A stretch of DNA of 64,000 nucleotides from positions 4,464,001 to 4,528,000 of the forward strand of contig OX621266.1 in assembly GCA_951640165.1 (NCBI GenBank), given 5' to 3'. The stretch comes from Pseudoips prasinana. Lineage: Eukaryota; Arthropoda; Insecta; Lepidoptera; Nolidae. Position numbers and translations under genes: made by a program. Shown piece by piece: positions 26,345-38,156 of this stretch. The notes beneath the pieces are model-generated. The model did no database searches and was not told the origin of the DNA. It saw only the letters and a list, made by a program, of their open reading frames with translations. Position 1 is the first letter of the stretch. The number at the start of each line of letters is the position of its first letter.

Positions 26345-29239
26345 TCATATCTAAAATTCAATAGTCTACAGGTTTACTACCAAAATACTCGTGGTTTAAG
26401 AACCAAAACCCATACAATGTATCGCAATATTTGTTGCAGCAACTACGATGTAATTATTCTTTCAGAAACTTGGCTAAATGAGTCCGTACTAAGTAGGGAA
26501 CTGTTTGACGACAGATACGTGGTCTATAGGAGGGATAGAGAAACTTCTAATTTATCGCGTGGTAAAGAAGGAGGAGGAGTCCTAATTGCAATTAATTGTA
26601 AATTTAAATCGAAACGAATGAAAGTATGGGAAAGTGATTGTGAGGACCTCTGGGTTGTAATTGATATTCCTGGTTCACGATCTGTACGTCAAATAGTTTT
26701 CAGTGCAGTTTATTTACCACCACCAGTTCGTCTTGCTACACTCAAATGTTATTTGGATCACTGTAATGCAGCCGTCGAAAAAATGACGGATGCTCCCGTT
26801 TTCATTGTGGGTGATTTTAACCTTAGTAATATCGACTGGAAACTAGTGGATAACTCATTTTATAATTGTAGCCTCTCTAACACAAGTCAGCTCTTGATTG
26901 ATTTTACACATATCAACAGGCTCAGTCAGCTTAATTTTATTACAAATAATGTTGGTCGCATACTAGATCTGGTCCTGTCCACTAATCCGTTATGTAGTGT
27001 CAGCCACTCGGCTACTTTACTAAGCAACGTTGACCAACAACATCCACCGTTAGATATAGATATACCTTTGGGCTCTGAAAAAAGGCTTCCCTATAACAAC
27101 TGTCAGATAAGACCTAACTTTCACAAGGGAGACTATCAGTCGATTTGTAATTCATTAAAAGAAGTGGATTGGGACAAACTATTTATCGAGAAGAGTGATG
27201 TGAATGAGATGATCGAGGTCTTTTATGGGACTCTTAATGCACGTATTAAGGAATTTATACCACTTCGTGCACCAAAAAGCAAAAAGTTCCCGACATGGTT
27301 CAGTAAGAAATTAATTAAAATGCTAAAAATAAAAAACAAAATTAGGATCCGATTCAAAAAATATAAAAACCCTTTGGACGCATTAGACTTAAAAGATATT
27401 GGTAAACGTTGTGATAGGTTAGCCACGGAATGCTATAATAATTATATAAAGTTTTTGGAAGAAAAAATACAGAACAATCCTAAGCTCTTCTAGACTCATG
27501 TTAAGAGTAAAAGAGGCGGGTCTGGTGCGTACCCTATAACCATGACTGATGGAACCATAAACACCTCAGATGGCACCAAAATGTGTGAACTATTTTCAAA
27601 CTATTTCTCTTCCGTTTATAGACCTGACCATATTTTGAATAATGAATGGAAATCCGAATACCTATTATCATTGGAAAATTACAGCTTATGTTTAAATAGC
27701 CTTCTTTTAGACGAAGAGACCATACTTAACAAACTTAAAGGCTTAGATATTAATAAAGGTGCGGGCCCTGATGGAATACCTCCAATATTCATAGTGGCTT
27801 GTGCTTCGGAGTTGTTGCGCCCACTGTCCCTTATTTATAATAGTTCTTTAGCTTCTGGTGTATTCCCATCGAACTGGAAAATTGCTAAGGTGGTCCCTGT
27901 TCATAAATCAGGCAGCAATTCTACTACATCTAATTATAGACCTATTTCAATCTTATCTACGTTCGCTAAAGTTTTTGAAGCACTTATCTGTCCATATATT
28001 CAAAGACATTTAAAATTATATTTAAGTGATCATCAGCATGGTTTTATTGAACGTCGGTCCACTGAGTCAAATCTTGTTCCTTTCACTGAAATACTAGTAA
28101 AAGCTATGGATGCGGGCCTTCAAGCGGATGTGATTTACACCGACTTCAGCAAGGCCTTTGATAAAGTATCCCATAATATATTGATCTCCAAGTTACGTGC
28201 TTATGGAATCTCTGGCTCTCTACATCAGTGGTTACAGTCTTATATTCAAGGTAGGTTATTTTTCGTAGTTGTTAATGGGTTTGAGTCTAATCTACAAAAA
28301 ATTTCATCTGGTGTTCCCCAGTGCTCACATTTAGGTCCCGTTTTGTTCAATTACTTTATCAACGATATTCCGAACTGTTTTCGTTTTTCCGATGTCTTTA
28401 TGTTTGCGGATGACTTAAAATTTGCTAAGATTATTAAATCCAAAGAAGATTCTGCGCAGTTGCAGAAAGACATCGATAGGCTCGTACTATGGTGTGATAA
28501 TAATAGAATGCACCTAAATTCTAATAAGTGTTATCATGTTAAATTCTCTCGGAAACATAAGGATATACCATTTGACTATTTAATAATGAACGATAAAATT
28601 GAGGAAGTGGAAAATATTCGAGACCTTGGCGTCATATTTGATAAAAAAATGACTTTCGTTCCTCATTTGGATAGCATAATTAAAAAAGCTTCGAGGATGA
28701 CGGGTTTTGTTCTAAGAAACTGTAAGGCATTTCGGAACAACTATTCGAAATTATTAATTTACAATAGCCTTGTCCGTAGTATCTTAGAATACTGCAGTGT
28801 AGTCTGGCGGCCGCACTATGCCACGCACTCATTGCGTCTAGAACGGATACAAAAACGGTTTGTGTGGCATCTCGCTTTCTCTAATGGCGTAGCTAAAAAA
28901 ATTCGCTCATACAAATGTCGTCTGAAATACTTCCGCATAAAATCTTTGGCCAATCGCCGGCATCTTAATGAGGCTATGTTTGCATGCAAGGTCTTTAGCT
29001 CCAAAATTGATTGCCCCAGACTTCTTGCTGTTTTCAACTTACGAGTACCATCGCGGCTCCCTCGCTACTCGATCACACCACTCTTTCCACCGCTAAGAAG
29101 GACTGTATTAGGTGCTAATTCTCCTTGTTCCAGATTATGTAAAACTATTAATGGTTGCAGCGATCAAATTGATCTTCATTTCGATAGCCTAGCTAAAATT
29201 AAAGCAACAATTAGTGGGTTACCTGATCTGGATCAGTAA
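26345..29239 (+). pseudogene. LINE D ORF2: endonuclease and reverse transcriptase, one stop
   Basis: The frame opens after a TAA at 26342. The N-terminal endonuclease motif YYQNTRGLRTKT lies upstream of the first ATG (26417), so the ATG start would lose it; translation may reinitiate after ORF1. The endonuclease continues with ILSETWLNE, GDFNLSNIDW and QQHPPLDI. A TAG at 27491-27493 follows EKIQNNPKLF, where copy 1 has Trp (KHFW). The reverse transcriptase (27542-29239) shows GAGPDGIPPIF, NYRPISILSTFAKVFEALI, YTDFSKAFDKVS, SGVPQCSHLGP (Cys instead of the usual Gly in VPQG) and the FADD box. Two C-terminal Cys-poor thumb segments finish the protein. Confidence 0.9.
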
Positions 29240-29559
29240 TTTAACAAAATTTGGTGCAATTCTAAGTGATAATAAGTTAAAACACTTAAATTGGACTCAC
29301 ATTGCAATGATTTTATTTTCTTTATGTACTTAATTTTATTATTTTAGCTTACTAACATCAATACACTTGTCTTGTTATTTTAAATGCGGTGTTTACCTTT
29401 AAGTAATTACTACGCTATTACTTGTATTATTGCATGAAAGTGGTGTATATTTTTAGTGTAAGTAATTGTTGGTGAACCTAAATAAATAAATAAATAAAAA
29501 AAATAAATAAATCGAGCATAAACACACTGCGCCTGGACTGTGTGGGATTATGAAAAATA

Positions 29560-30279
29560 TCACTTTTTGATTGCGCATGACCGCTTCACTTTGGCCGAGA
29601 TCTTCACAGGGGCCGATATCACTGGTTGCGATGTTGATGCAACGGGAGCTTGAGGCGCGATGTTATCGACGTCTGACATGGATTGGACGCGGCGGCGCGT
29701 GTCGTCAGGCCCCAGAACATATATTTCTCCATAACTGGACCATGCTCGTGACAAACCATGAACCTGTCGCGCGTGAACAAAGATTTTGTGTCGAAACTTT
29801 GTGAGAAATTCAGACATCGTCATGCCTGAGCCTTTGAGCTTGGTCTTCTCAAACCAAAGCTGGTCTCGCAGCGCTGCGTCATGTAGTTTCAACACAATAG
29901 GTCGGGATTTCTTAGAGGCCGGGGATTGTCCCATCCTATGACAGCGTTTGACGTCGCTTGACGAGAAACTCGTGATTTTTAAGTGAGCTCGAACCATGTT
30001 CACAATCACTGCACAGGTGTCTTCATCCTTCTCTTCTTTGAGACCATGAAGCAGCAACATCTTCCGGCGACTTCTCATCTCCTGGCGATCTGCATCTCTT
30101 GCAAGAGTGTTGATTTGCTGTTGCAGCCCATCAAATAACTTCAGGACTATATCTTGGAATGCAGTGAACCTTGCCGCCAGACCAGTTTTGTCAGGTGTAT
30201 TCTGAAGCTCAGCTCTAAAATCCGCCATTTGGGATAACAGAATCTCTCTGAGGTCTGTAATAGCCTTGACTGTGTCCAT
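29560..30279 (-). CDS. L1-ORF1-like single-ORF protein
   Basis: An uninterrupted frame, 239 residues from the Met at 30279 (MDTVKAITDLREILL); a farther Met at 30303 would add 8 residues. An N-terminal coiled coil (residues ~1-75) is followed by an RRM-like domain (MLLLHGLKEEKDEDT to RPIVLKLHDAALRDQLW) and a C-terminal domain (EFLTKFRHKIFVHAR). This is the architecture of LINE-1 ORF1p/Transposase_22. GC content is clearly higher than in the surroundings. No reverse transcriptase accompanies it on this strand, and LINE D's tail lies just beyond its stop. It may be an orphan ORF1 copy or a member of a domesticated family; I recall very similar proteins being common in moth genomes but cannot check. 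Confidence 0.7.
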   Translation of the reverse strand: MDTVKAITDLREILLSQMADFRAELQNTPDKTGLAARFTAFQDIVLKLFDGLQQQINTLARDADRQEMRSRRKMLLLHGLKEEKDEDTCAVIVNMVRAHLKITSFSSSDVKRCHRMGQSPASKKSRPIVLKLHDAALRDQLWFEKTKLKGSGMTMSEFLTKFRHKIFVHARQVHGLSRAWSSYGEIYVLGPDDTRRRVQSMSDVDNIAPQAPVASTSQPVISAPVKISAKVKRSCAIKK

Positions 30280-30472
30280 GTTGGATATTTTGTTGTATAA
30301 CAATGGTGATTTGTAAAATTATTAAAGGATAACACTTGCCTGGTAGGTGAATATTGTTACCTTACATAAATATACATTGCAGTACTAAATAAACTTGGTT
30401 ATTTAAATAATTATAATAATTTTATTGAAGAGCTAAATTATTTGATGTCACCTTTCACAACTACCCACGAAG

Positions 30473-30540
30473 AAAAAAAAAAAAAAAATAAAAGAAAAAA
30501 AAAAAAAAAAAAAAAAAAGGAAAAAAAAAAAAAAAAAAAT
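30473..30540. repeat. A-rich low-complexity tract
   Basis: Three long A runs separated by single T, G or GG. It could be the tail of a degraded plus-strand retro-insertion. Confidence 0.9.
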
Positions 30541-30607
30541 AATGTTTATGATTATTATATTGTTAGATTAAATTAGGGTATGTAAAATTAATGTGTACTG
30601 AATGTAC

Positions 30608-30975
30608 CGGGCTACTAGTGGCACAGTGGTTAAGACAGTCTGTCACTTTGTGTTCTGGGTTCGATTCCCACACATGGCTACTATTTGAGTGATCCATAAT
30701 TAGTTGTTTTGAGTCAGGATTTAGTTTGTATTTTGGGCTCGATTCCCACACATGGCAACTATTTGAGTGATCCATAATTAGTTGTTTTGAGTCAGGATTT
30801 ACTTTGTGTTTTGGGTTCCATGCCCACACATGGCTACTATTTGAGTGATCCATAATTAGTTGTTTTGAGTCAGGATTTACTTTGTGTTCTGGGTTCGATT
30901 CCCACACATGGCTACTATTTGTGTGATCCATAAATAGTTGTTTTGGGTCAGGATTTACATTGTGTTCATGTGTGA
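30608..30975 (+). repeat. tRNA-derived SINE with a 78-bp segment in four tandem copies
   Basis: A box-like TAGTGGCACAGTGG (30616) and B box GGGTTCGATTCCC (30657) mark a tRNA-derived SINE head. The segment from the B box through ACTATTTGAGTGATCC and TTGTTTTGAGTCAGG then repeats at a strict 78-bp spacing (ACACATGGC at 30670, 30748, 30826 and 30904). The sequence after the B box resembles the SINE at 58188. A 138-codon minus-strand frame across it is a by-product of the repeat. Confidence 0.88.
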
Positions 30976-31784
30976 ACATTATACATGAATGTTGGTCCTT
31001 TATTTGTTACAAGGTTTCATTAACCAAGAAGATATGTACATAAGTTTTAAATGTTTGGCATTGAGTCAGATTAAATAGTCTAGTTTTATTTATAGATCCT
31101 TAGTTGTGTTATAATAATCTTAATGAAATAATCCTTGTGTTATATTATTTATTTTTGTTTGAAGTGACTTCAAGTTGGGTTCTAATGTAGTTCCTCAAAC
31201 TACAATGGTAGAACTTAATCGAGGAGTTATATTTTATTATATGTTAAATTAATACAATATGCAGTTTACAACTTTACTCAATGCTTCTAGGATTAACATC
31301 AATTTTGATCTAATACTGGGTTTGATTCCTATGCAGAAAATGAAACTCTTGTGAGTGTGGTTATACTTGAGTGTAAGTAAATAAGTTTTAATTTGTTACA
31401 AAGTTTTATTAACCCAGATACAAGTTCAACACTGAGTCAGATTAAAGAGCCTAAATTTGTGTATAGAAAGCTTAAATGATAAGTAAAACCTGGTGCAAGC
31501 TGTAGTATGTACAATAGATATTATTGCGATGATAGCAATATTTTAGGGTACCATTCGATGAGAAGGTTTTATATCGAAAGATGATTAGAATATGTATTAA
31601 TAAAAGACATAATGTAGGCAGAACCCGCATTTACCACGAAGGTAAATTTTCTTGACATATTATTTTTTCTGATCATCATTACGCTTGTGTGCAACAAGCG
31701 TACAATATTATATATTCATTTCTTCACACTTACGCATTATTGATTGATATTAATAGGGTTAAAAAATTGATGTAAATACTTTCT
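30976..31784. other. AT-rich stretch upstream of the Polinton
   Basis: No gene seen. GGTTTGATTCC at about 31319 resembles a tRNA B box and may be another decayed SINE. The left terminal repeat of the Polinton may lie here or further left, but I could not pair it with the right side by eye. Confidence 0.35.
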
Positions 31785-31934
31785 GCTCAGACCTGTCTCC
31801 CAAGTGAGACCTACTCAGTGTCTGTGTACCTGCGAGTGGTGTGCTAATATAGTAAAACTATCATCAATAAAATTGACTAGTAATTAAGAAGTGCCAGTTG
31901 TAAAGTGAAAAAGTTTTCAAAACAACTATTTATC

Positions 31935-33165
31935 ATGTAAGTATTATTTATGTTTCACTTTATTGTTTACTTATGGTCCTAATAATTGTACCAACCGTAT
32001 TTTTAAACGGTTTTATTTAGCTTGCCCTGTTTGCTTATTTATTTTTAGTTATTGAAATTTGACCCACTTTCTGTTGACAGATTAATCTGATATTTGGTAA
32101 CACACCTTTAGTTCTTATGATAATACAGTTTATTTTAATTCTAAATCATCATTAATTAAACTTACCATGTTGTATTAATAATCAAAAATAAAGGCATATA
32201 GGGCGAGCCGTTTACCTATTATTTGTGATATTTCAAATAATTTTACATATTATTTACTTCTGAATTATTTGGAAATAGGAATATAATAAACACAGCTTTC
32301 AATTATTTGTCTATTTTATTAAATTAGCACTGTACTCTCGAGGTAGATATATAAAAATAATCTAGTTAATTTAATATTAATAATTTCGGTATTTAACATT
32401 TGAATTTATTGATATAGCAATTCAATTTGTGCATTTATTTTAGTCCGAAAGTTACAATATAACTTGGTAGTGCTCAATTGTAGTAAATAAGTACATAGGT
32501 TTACTTAAGCATACAAACATTGTACTTCCTTAATTTTTTTCTCTGTCCACAAAACAATGGCATCATTTTCACTTTTATTATTAATTAAATTGATGTTTTA
32601 CAGGTCGAAACATGTCGATGCTATTTTCCCGTCGAAAGAGGAGTCATCGGCTGACGAATTAGAAAAGAAACCTGTCGAGAAGAAAAGCAAGAAGAAGAGA
32701 GCACACCGTTCAGAGGCTTCGTGTAGCGGGGTCCACGCGCGCTCATCCGACAACGCTGGCAGCGCGGGTTGCCGCTCCGACAGCAAGCGTGCTAAGGCTA
32801 AAAACAAGACTACAGCAAGAGACCTCTTTGGCTCCGACAGCGACGAGGATAATCGTACCGGTGAAAACGAAATTGGTAAAAAAACATCACCTTTAGTTTC
32901 ATATGTCACTCGACGAGTCGCGAATGGGTATTCACGACAAATGAATGCATTAAAAATGGGGTCACATTTTGTTGAATTAAAAATATATAAATGTGACGAA
33001 ATAGAACATGTGGCCCCCATGAATAGATGGCGTCAAGCTGTTGTAGCGATAAAAACCAGGACTGATATCGATACCGATAGTTGGCGTCACTTATCAGCTT
33101 ATTTGGGTGCCATTCGCAAAGAGTTTAAAGATACCTCACCTATGTTTATTAATTCGTACAATTAA
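31935..33165 (+). CDS. Polinton first gene: spliced, NLS-rich protein of unknown function
   Basis: Exon 1 ends in AT at 31935-31936 before a consensus donor GTAAGT (31937). The acceptor TTTTACAG ends at 32603 and exon 2 begins with G, so splicing creates ATG TCG AAA. The product is 187 residues (MSKHVDAIFPSKEE). It has a lysine-rich patch (KPVEKKSKKKRAHR), a Ser/Ala/Arg-rich linker, an acidic patch (DSDEDN) and a more ordered C-terminal ~90 residues (RQMNALKMGSHFVELKIYK onward). The alternative unspliced ATG at 32557 gives a hydrophobic head (MASFSLLLLIKLMF) that lies in the intron and is probably not used. Codon use is GC-richer than in the neighbours, hinting at a host origin. I do not recognise the family. 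Confidence 0.6.
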
Positions 33166-33360
33166 TAAATATTGTTCATTATCCGCTTTTTATTCTTAAA
33201 TATTATAAGTTATATATAACTCAATGTAATCCATTTATAGTTTTATCATAATGAATATAATAAATATGTAATCAGTAACTACTCTCTAATATTATTTACC
33301 CATTTGCTTATTTAATAAAACATTATAATTATTATTGTTTTTCTATTTAATTGTTCACAG

Positions 33361-36300
33361 TTACCGCACCTCACAAATATGAATCAGTTAAAGAGACTAT
33401 AAGGCCAGATATTATATTATGTACGAAATGCAATCTAAAAATTCTGAAACATAAATACAAAAATCATACAAGATCTAATTTACATAAGTCTAACTGTCGA
33501 TTGAGTACTAAGTTTGAAAACATCAATATCATTGCTACTGCATTTAAAAATAGAATAATAACATATAGCCTGAATCCTGCACAAAATGCCGAATATCTCA
33601 CACCAGAGACGTTCTTAAATGATAATAAGAATGATGTAAAAAGCATTATTGAACTATCGTTAATAAAACACAAATGTATTAAAGTCAACTTTGAACTATT
33701 TGCTTATTTTATTTTACCTAAATCAGAAAAGCAACAACTGAAATCGTTTAATACTAAATTTGAAGTTATATGCAATAACACTGATATTGATTGTTATTTT
33801 GACACAGTTATTAATGTTTTAGTAGAAAAGATGACATTATTTGAGCATTGCGAGTCGGGGTGGTCTTTTAATGCTGTAAGCCACTTAGAAATCAATATAA
33901 ATAGATATTCACCCATGAAAGGAGGCAATTATATAGATTTACCGTTGGTTATTTAAAATACTAAAAGTTGTATAAATATTCAGAATAAAGACGAGCACTG
34001 TTTGCTATGGAGCGTTGTAGCAGCACTGTACCCCGCAAAAAATAACGTGTGCAGAACTGCGTCTTATCCGCATTTTTCAAAAGTTCTCAACATTGATGGC
34101 ATGACATTCCCGCCCACTGTTGAGGATTTAAAACTTTTAGAGAAACAAAATCCTGATTTAAGTATTAATGTTTATGGTCTTGATAAAAGATTTACTGTGA
34201 CTGGTCCTTTATATTTGACAAGTTCTAAAAAAGTGAATCATATAAATTTATTGTATTTAGAAAACGAACAAAAAGGTCATTACTGTTTAATTACAGACCT
34301 ACCACGTCTAGTAAAACGACAAATTACTAAACATAATGGAAAATTACAGTTTTGTGATACTTGTTTACAGTTTTTTATGAGTAAGTCTCGATACAGTTCT
34401 CACAAATGTTCTCAAATATTGGCGATATTACCGGGAAAAAATAGCAAATTAATATTTAAACATTATGAAAGAAAACTAAAGATTCCTTTTGTAATATACG
34501 CAGACTTCGAAAGCATATTATTAAGTTGTGATTCAAAGTCAGGTGTTAACACAGTTAATTTAAAACTGCATCAACCGTCATGTTTTGGATATTACATTTG
34601 TTGTTCTTATGACCGGAACTTGAATAAATATGTTTCATATAGAGGTCATAATTGCATTGAAATGTTTATTAAACGACTTATCAGAGATGTAAAACGAATA
34701 GATAGTACATTATCGAATAAAAAGTCAATGTCACCATTAACGGATACCCAAAAAGACAATTACTGTAGCGCTAATACGTGTCATATTTGTGAACAGCCTT
34801 TACTTGGAGATAAAGTTGTTGATCACGATCATTTGACATCTGAGTATCGCGGTGCGGCTCATAGTCACTGTAATATAATATATAGAATATGTCCTTATAT
34901 TCCTGTTATTTTCCATAATTTATCGGGATATGACAGTCATCTCTTAATTCAAGAGTCATCCAGCTATGAAGGAAATATCCAAGTTATACCTAAAACTAAA
35001 GAAAAATATATTTCGATTATCAAAAACATTTATAATAAAAAAACGTCTCGCAATGTTCAAATAAAATTTATAGATTCATTTCAATTTTTAAGTTCTAGCT
35101 TAGACACATTATCAAAAAAATTAACAAAGGAAGAGAATGTTTATCTTTCCAATGAATTCAGAAATTACCATCAGTTTATGTTGTTGAGGGAAAAAGGCAT
35201 TTTCCCTTATGACTACGTTGATTCATGGGCTAAATATGATAAAAAAGAGATGCCACCTAAAGACAGTTTTTTTAATAGTTTAACTTGGGAACATATATCA
35301 GATATTGAATATAAACGTGTACAGGAAATTTGGAATACTTTTGAGATTAATTGTATTGGTAAATATAATGACCTATATTTAAAAAGTGATGTATTATTAC
35401 TTTGTGATGTATTTGAAAAGTTCAGACAAACGTGCTTAGAATATTATAAATTAGATCCAGCACATTATGTATCTTCACCCAGTTTAAGTTGGGATGCTAT
35501 GCTTTTATACACAGGAATTCAATTGGATTTAATATCTGATTTAGAAATATATGAATTATTAGAGAAAGGAATACGTGGAGGTCCAGCTCAATGTTCACTT
35601 CGATATGCCAAAGCTAACAATAAATATCTTTCAGACTATGATGTCAGAGAACCTTCATCTTTTTTAATATATCTGGATGCTAATAACTTGTATGGCTATG
35701 CTATGACAAAAAAATTACCTATTTCAGATTTTCATTTATTAAAGGAAAATGAAATATTCGAATTTGATCTATTCCGCGTTGTAGATGACTCCGACTATGG
35801 ATATATTCTAGAAATAGATTTGAATTATCCCAGTTATTTACATGATATTCACAGTGACTTACCATTTGCACCTGAAAAAATTATTCCCCCGGTAGGAAAA
35901 ACACATAAATTAATAGCGAATTTATATGATAAAAAGAAATATGTTATTCACTACACAAATTTGAAACAAGGCCTAAAACATGGATTAATTTTAAAAAAGA
36001 TCCATTGTATTTTAGCTTTTCGGCAAGAATGCTTTTTAAAGAAATACATTGATTTAAATACACAATTACGTCAAGCAAGTACGTCAAATTTTGAAAAAGA
36101 TCTTTTTAAATTATTGAATAATGCTATATTTGGAAAAACAATTGAAAATAGACGCAAACAAGTAGATGTCAGATTAATTTTGCGATGGAAAGATAATAAC
36201 AACGTAACGAATAAACATGTGGGTGCTGAGAAACTAATTTCAAAACCTAATTTAAAAAGTGTGTGTATATTTAATGAAAATTTCGTAGCTATTCAACTGA

Positions 36301-36914
36301 AGCAGGAAAAGGTAACCCTGGACAGGCCAATATATATCGGGTTTACTGTTTTAGAGTATTCTAAACAACATTTATACCAGTTTCACTATGATTTTATTAA
36401 AAAACAGTATGGGGACCAGGTTATGCTTTGTTATACAGATACTGATAGTCTACTTTATTTTATTTATACTAAGGACTTTTATAATGATATAGTTAAAAAT
36501 ATATTACTATTTGATACAAGCAATTTTACTGTTGATAATCCTTACGGAGTACCTAGATTAAATGCAAAGATTCTTGGTTTATTCAAAGACGAATTAGGTG
36601 GTGATGTAATTTCTGAATTTGTTGGTCTTAGAGCTAAATTATACTGTATAGACAGTGTTAAAACTCAAATAAAGAAAGCTAAAGGGATAACGAAACCTGT
36701 AACCAGAAAACTATCATTAAATAATTATAAGAAAACTCTGTTAGACGATAAGACGTATAAACATAAAATGAAAATCATAAAATCTATTAAACATGTCTTG
36801 TATACACAAGAAATAAATAAAGTAGCTTTAAACAGAAATGACGACAAAAGGCAAATTTTGTCCAATCAAATTTATACTAAACCATGGGGGTATCATAAAA
36901 GCATCAAATGTTAA
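33361..36914 (+). pseudogene. Protein-primed family B DNA polymerase (Polinton PolB), one stop
   Basis: The frame opens at a good 3' splice site (TTGTTCACAG ending 33360), so an upstream exon probably supplies the start. The first 198 codons include a C2H2-like finger (CTKCNLKILKHKYKNH). TAA at 33954-33956 interrupts; the same frame resumes and is open to 36914 (970 codons from the Met at 34002). Counting from that Met: exonuclease motif D168-F-E170; a Cys/His insert (CHICEQPLLGDKVVDHDH, then GAAHSHC); motif A with D559 (YLDANNLYGYAM); motif B near 705 (LLNNAIFGKTIEN); motif C Y811-T-D813-T-D815. The enzyme would replicate the element from a terminal protein primer. The total of about 1185 codons is normal for the family. 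Confidence 0.92.
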
Positions 36915-37472
36915 TGATTTTATTAATTTTATTGCACTATTATTTTAAAAATAATAGTGAAACCTTAGTTAATAAAAATAACTACTATTTTTATTATTTT
37001 TAAAATACTAGTGGAAATAACATAATACGTAAAGGAAGCAATATACTTAGTACCTACATTATCCTAAGAAAACTTGTACCTATTGTAAAATTACTTTTAT
37101 TTTGCATTTAATTGTAAATGTAAATTTATGAATATAATGTAGTTTCTAAATGATCAGTTTTAATTTTATGTAAGCTATTGTGCACTGAAGCACAATATTG
37201 TGAAGTGATTATTCATATAGAAATATGTCAATGTAATAATGCAAACTTGAATTAATAAACTTATTTTACATACTTAATTGGTAGTGTTATTTATAATTAC
37301 TATCTTTCTAAGCAAACGGATATTCGACACATACTACTAGTTACACTGACTGCTACATAATGTCAAATATGTAAGTAAATATATTTATCATGATGTCATT
37401 ATTTTACTTATAAATACTCATGAACTTGTGTTACTATTTCAAATAAATTATTGATTTTGAATAGATAGCACA

Positions 37473-38156
37473 ATGAAGTTCGTTAAGCAATCGCACACAC
37501 TAGAAGTGCAAAATATAAACTTAACGAAGAAACCTACCGAATTTAAACATGGTTCTCTTTTACCTAACTCAATTCGATGCGTGATGTGTGGTCCTTCAAA
37601 CTGCGGTAAAACGAATGTTATGCTAACTTTATTGTTGCATGAAAATGGTCTTAAATTTAAACATATCTATTTGTATTCAAAGACAGCTTTTCAACCAAAA
37701 TATTGTTTCTTAAAAGAAGTAATAAAACATATTCCAGCGGTCAAATTCTTCATTTATAGTGATAATAAAGAAGTTATTCATCCTAATGATGCTCTAAGAA
37801 ATTCGATTATGATATTCGATGATGTAGCGTGTGAAAATCAAATTAACATTCGAAATTACTTTGCCATGGGACGACATAAACAAATCGATTGTTTTTATTT
37901 GTCTCAAACCTATTCAAAAATCCCTAAACAACTCGTGCGTGATAATGTTAACCTTTTGATAATATTTAAACAAGATGACATCAACTTAAAGCATATATAC
38001 AATGAACATGTGAATACAGACATGGAATGGCTTCCATTCAATAAACTTTGTTCTACTGTATGGCAAGACCATTTTAATTTCTTGTTGGTAAACAAAGACT
38101 GTTCTCTGAACGAAGGAAGGTATAGAAAAGGCTTTGATGTATTTATTAAATTTTAA
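37473..38156 (+). CDS. Polinton A32-like packaging ATPase
   Basis: 227 residues, intact. Walker A is GPSNCGKT at residues 40-47 and Walker B IMIFDD at 112-117. The arrangement and size fit the FtsK/HerA-type genome-packaging ATPases of Polintons and nucleocytoplasmic viruses, which pump DNA into preformed capsids. A strong donor (GTAAGT at 37371) and an acceptor (TTGAATAG ending 37464) just upstream suggest a 94-bp intron in the 5' leader. Confidence 0.88.
   Translation: MKFVKQSHTLEVQNINLTKKPTEFKHGSLLPNSIRCVMCGPSNCGKTNVMLTLLLHENGLKFKHIYLYSKTAFQPKYCFLKEVIKHIPAVKFFIYSDNKEVIHPNDALRNSIMIFDDVACENQINIRNYFAMGRHKQIDCFYLSQTYSKIPKQLVRDNVNLLIIFKQDDINLKHIYNEHVNTDMEWLPFNKLCSTVWQDHFNFLLVNKDCSLNEGRYRKGFDVFIKF

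Larger units (their letters stand above)
25233..29513 (+). mobile_element. Near-complete LINE 'D' (PHD-ORF1 family, copy 2)
   Basis: Plus-strand LINE with ORF1 (25233-26294), ORF2 (26345-29239) and a 3' UTR ending in an A-rich (AAAT)n tail at 29479-29512. Each ORF has exactly one in-frame stop, so the copy is recent but probably inactive. The 5' UTR lies somewhere between about 24600 and 25232. It belongs to the same family as the truncated copy at 2595-5317, which keeps only the ORF2 C-terminal part. Confidence 0.88.

Noticed and set aside
30608..30975. CRISPR-like array because of regular spacing
   Set aside because: The whole 78-bp unit is repeated without unique spacers, in a eukaryotic genome.
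30563..30979. 138-codon minus-strand ORF with internal repeats
   Set aside because: It is produced by the 78-bp tandem SINE repeat (78 is a multiple of three, so the frame stays open).
32557..32603. ATG at 32557 as the start of the first Polinton gene
   Set aside because: This segment has intron-like composition and ends in a good acceptor; the spliced AT^G start removes it and gives a better protein.
36935..36959. 12-bp palindrome after the polymerase gene as a terminator
   Set aside because: AT-only stem in very AT-rich DNA of a eukaryotic element; could be chance and has no supporting signal.
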